From assembly GCA_947478965.1 (NCBI GenBank), contig CANJXW010000033.1, positions 1 to 6,461 of the forward strand: 6,461 bases of DNA, read 5' to 3'. Under the pieces are notes generated by a model, which saw nothing but the letters and a program-made list of their open reading frames with translations, was not told the origin of the DNA and did not search any database. Made by a program: the position numbers and the translations under genes. Every line of letters begins with the position of its first letter. The first letter of the stretch is position 1. This document shows, one piece after another, positions 6,228 through 6,461 of this stretch. Origin of the DNA: Candidatus Nanopelagicaceae bacterium. Lineage in GTDB: Bacteria > Actinomycetota > Actinomycetes > Nanopelagicales > Nanopelagicaceae.

Positions 6228-6461
6228 TTAGTGAACGCGGCTAAGAGCAGAAATTGCATGCTCAGTTATCTCTGCAACTGGCCCACTTGCTGGAACAGTA
6301 ACGAGAAGGCCTTCATTTCGATAGAAAGAGATAATTGGCGCTGTCTGCTCTTCATAAACTTCTAGGCGGCGAGCAATGACTTCTTCCTTATCGTCTTCAC
6401 GCTGGTAGAGATCAGCTGCCCCGCATGAAGGACAGGCGCTTGCGCCGGCCTCTGCTGGCGC
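6228..6461 (-). CDS. adk: Adenylate kinase, C-terminal part (partial, start off the window)
   Basis: The last 77 codons and TAA stop of adenylate kinase (ATP + AMP = 2 ADP, cytoplasm) read in frame from the right edge. They begin inside the LID region: a CPSCG pair (codons 10-14 of the fragment), then LYQREDDKEEVIARRLEVYEEQ, which matches the family's RxDDxxxxVxxRLxxYxxxT core that carries LID and core arginines, then TAPIISFYRNEGLLVTVPASGP and a C-terminal helix. The CxxC corresponds to the second half of the metal-binding LID seen in zinc-type adenylate kinases; whether the first CxxC exists lies outside the window. The short segment PAEAGASA before it is Ala/Gly-rich. The gene ends 25 bases before the chosen map start and probably shares its transcript. 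Confidence 0.95.
   Translation of the reverse strand, partial: APAEAGASACPSCGAADLYQREDDKEEVIARRLEVYEEQTAPIISFYRNEGLLVTVPASGPVAEITEHAISALSRVH

Noticed and set aside
6203..6259. Upstream in-frame ATG of map adding 19 residues (hydrophobic MQFLLLAAF)
   Set aside because: It overlaps adk by 32 bases and would give a signal-like N-terminus to a cytoplasmic enzyme. The hydrophobic stretch comes from reading the adk end in another frame, and the family alignment begins at the ATG at 6202.
1..6461. Search for a defence system, mobile element, CRISPR array or RNA gene
   Set aside because: No transposase, integrase, spaced repeats, tRNA-like cloverleaf or rRNA segment was seen. The coding space is filled by housekeeping, transport and regulatory genes.

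Overview
All genes in this window lie on the minus strand, so they read from right to left. The sequence looks like an actinobacterium of moderate GC content, by eye well below the high-GC members of the phylum. The grounds are the adk-map order followed further on by a sigma factor and a membrane-protein partner (as in adk-mapA-sigL-rslA of Mycobacterium tuberculosis), a sigma factor of the actinobacterial SigE/ECF type, and a secreted binding protein with a short two-cysteine module of a kind I associate with small freshwater planktonic Actinobacteria (acI/Nanopelagicales type). The lineage assignment is inference, not something the sequence proves.

Right edge (6461 to 5390): the C-terminal part of adenylate kinase (adk), then a complete type I methionine aminopeptidase (map) that keeps all five metal ligands. 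These are housekeeping genes normally found beside the secY/infA end of the ribosomal protein cluster.

Centre (5389 to 1006): a 104-base intergenic gap, the only sizeable non-coding stretch, holds the leader of the next operon and a clear ribosome binding site. It is followed by tctC, tctB and tctA, a complete tripartite tricarboxylate-type transporter (secreted binding protein, small membrane subunit, large membrane subunit), and then by a 12-helix-type MFS transporter. Junctions are very tight: a 6-base gap, a 4-base ATGA overlap, and a stop codon touching a start codon (TAGATG). This argues for one transcript with coupled translation.

Left part (984 to 1): a SigE-like/ECF sigma factor begins 21 bases after the MFS gene and overlaps by 8 bases the start of a single-pass membrane protein that runs off the window edge. 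That protein is placed like an anti-sigma factor but has no zinc-binding His/Cys motif in its visible part.

The working picture is an importer operon for a small organic acid or similar solute, placed between map and a conserved-looking sigma/regulator pair, possibly so that all six genes share a transcript. The substrate cannot be read from the sequence. I found no RNA genes, CRISPR arrays, insertion sequences, attachment sites or convincing terminators.
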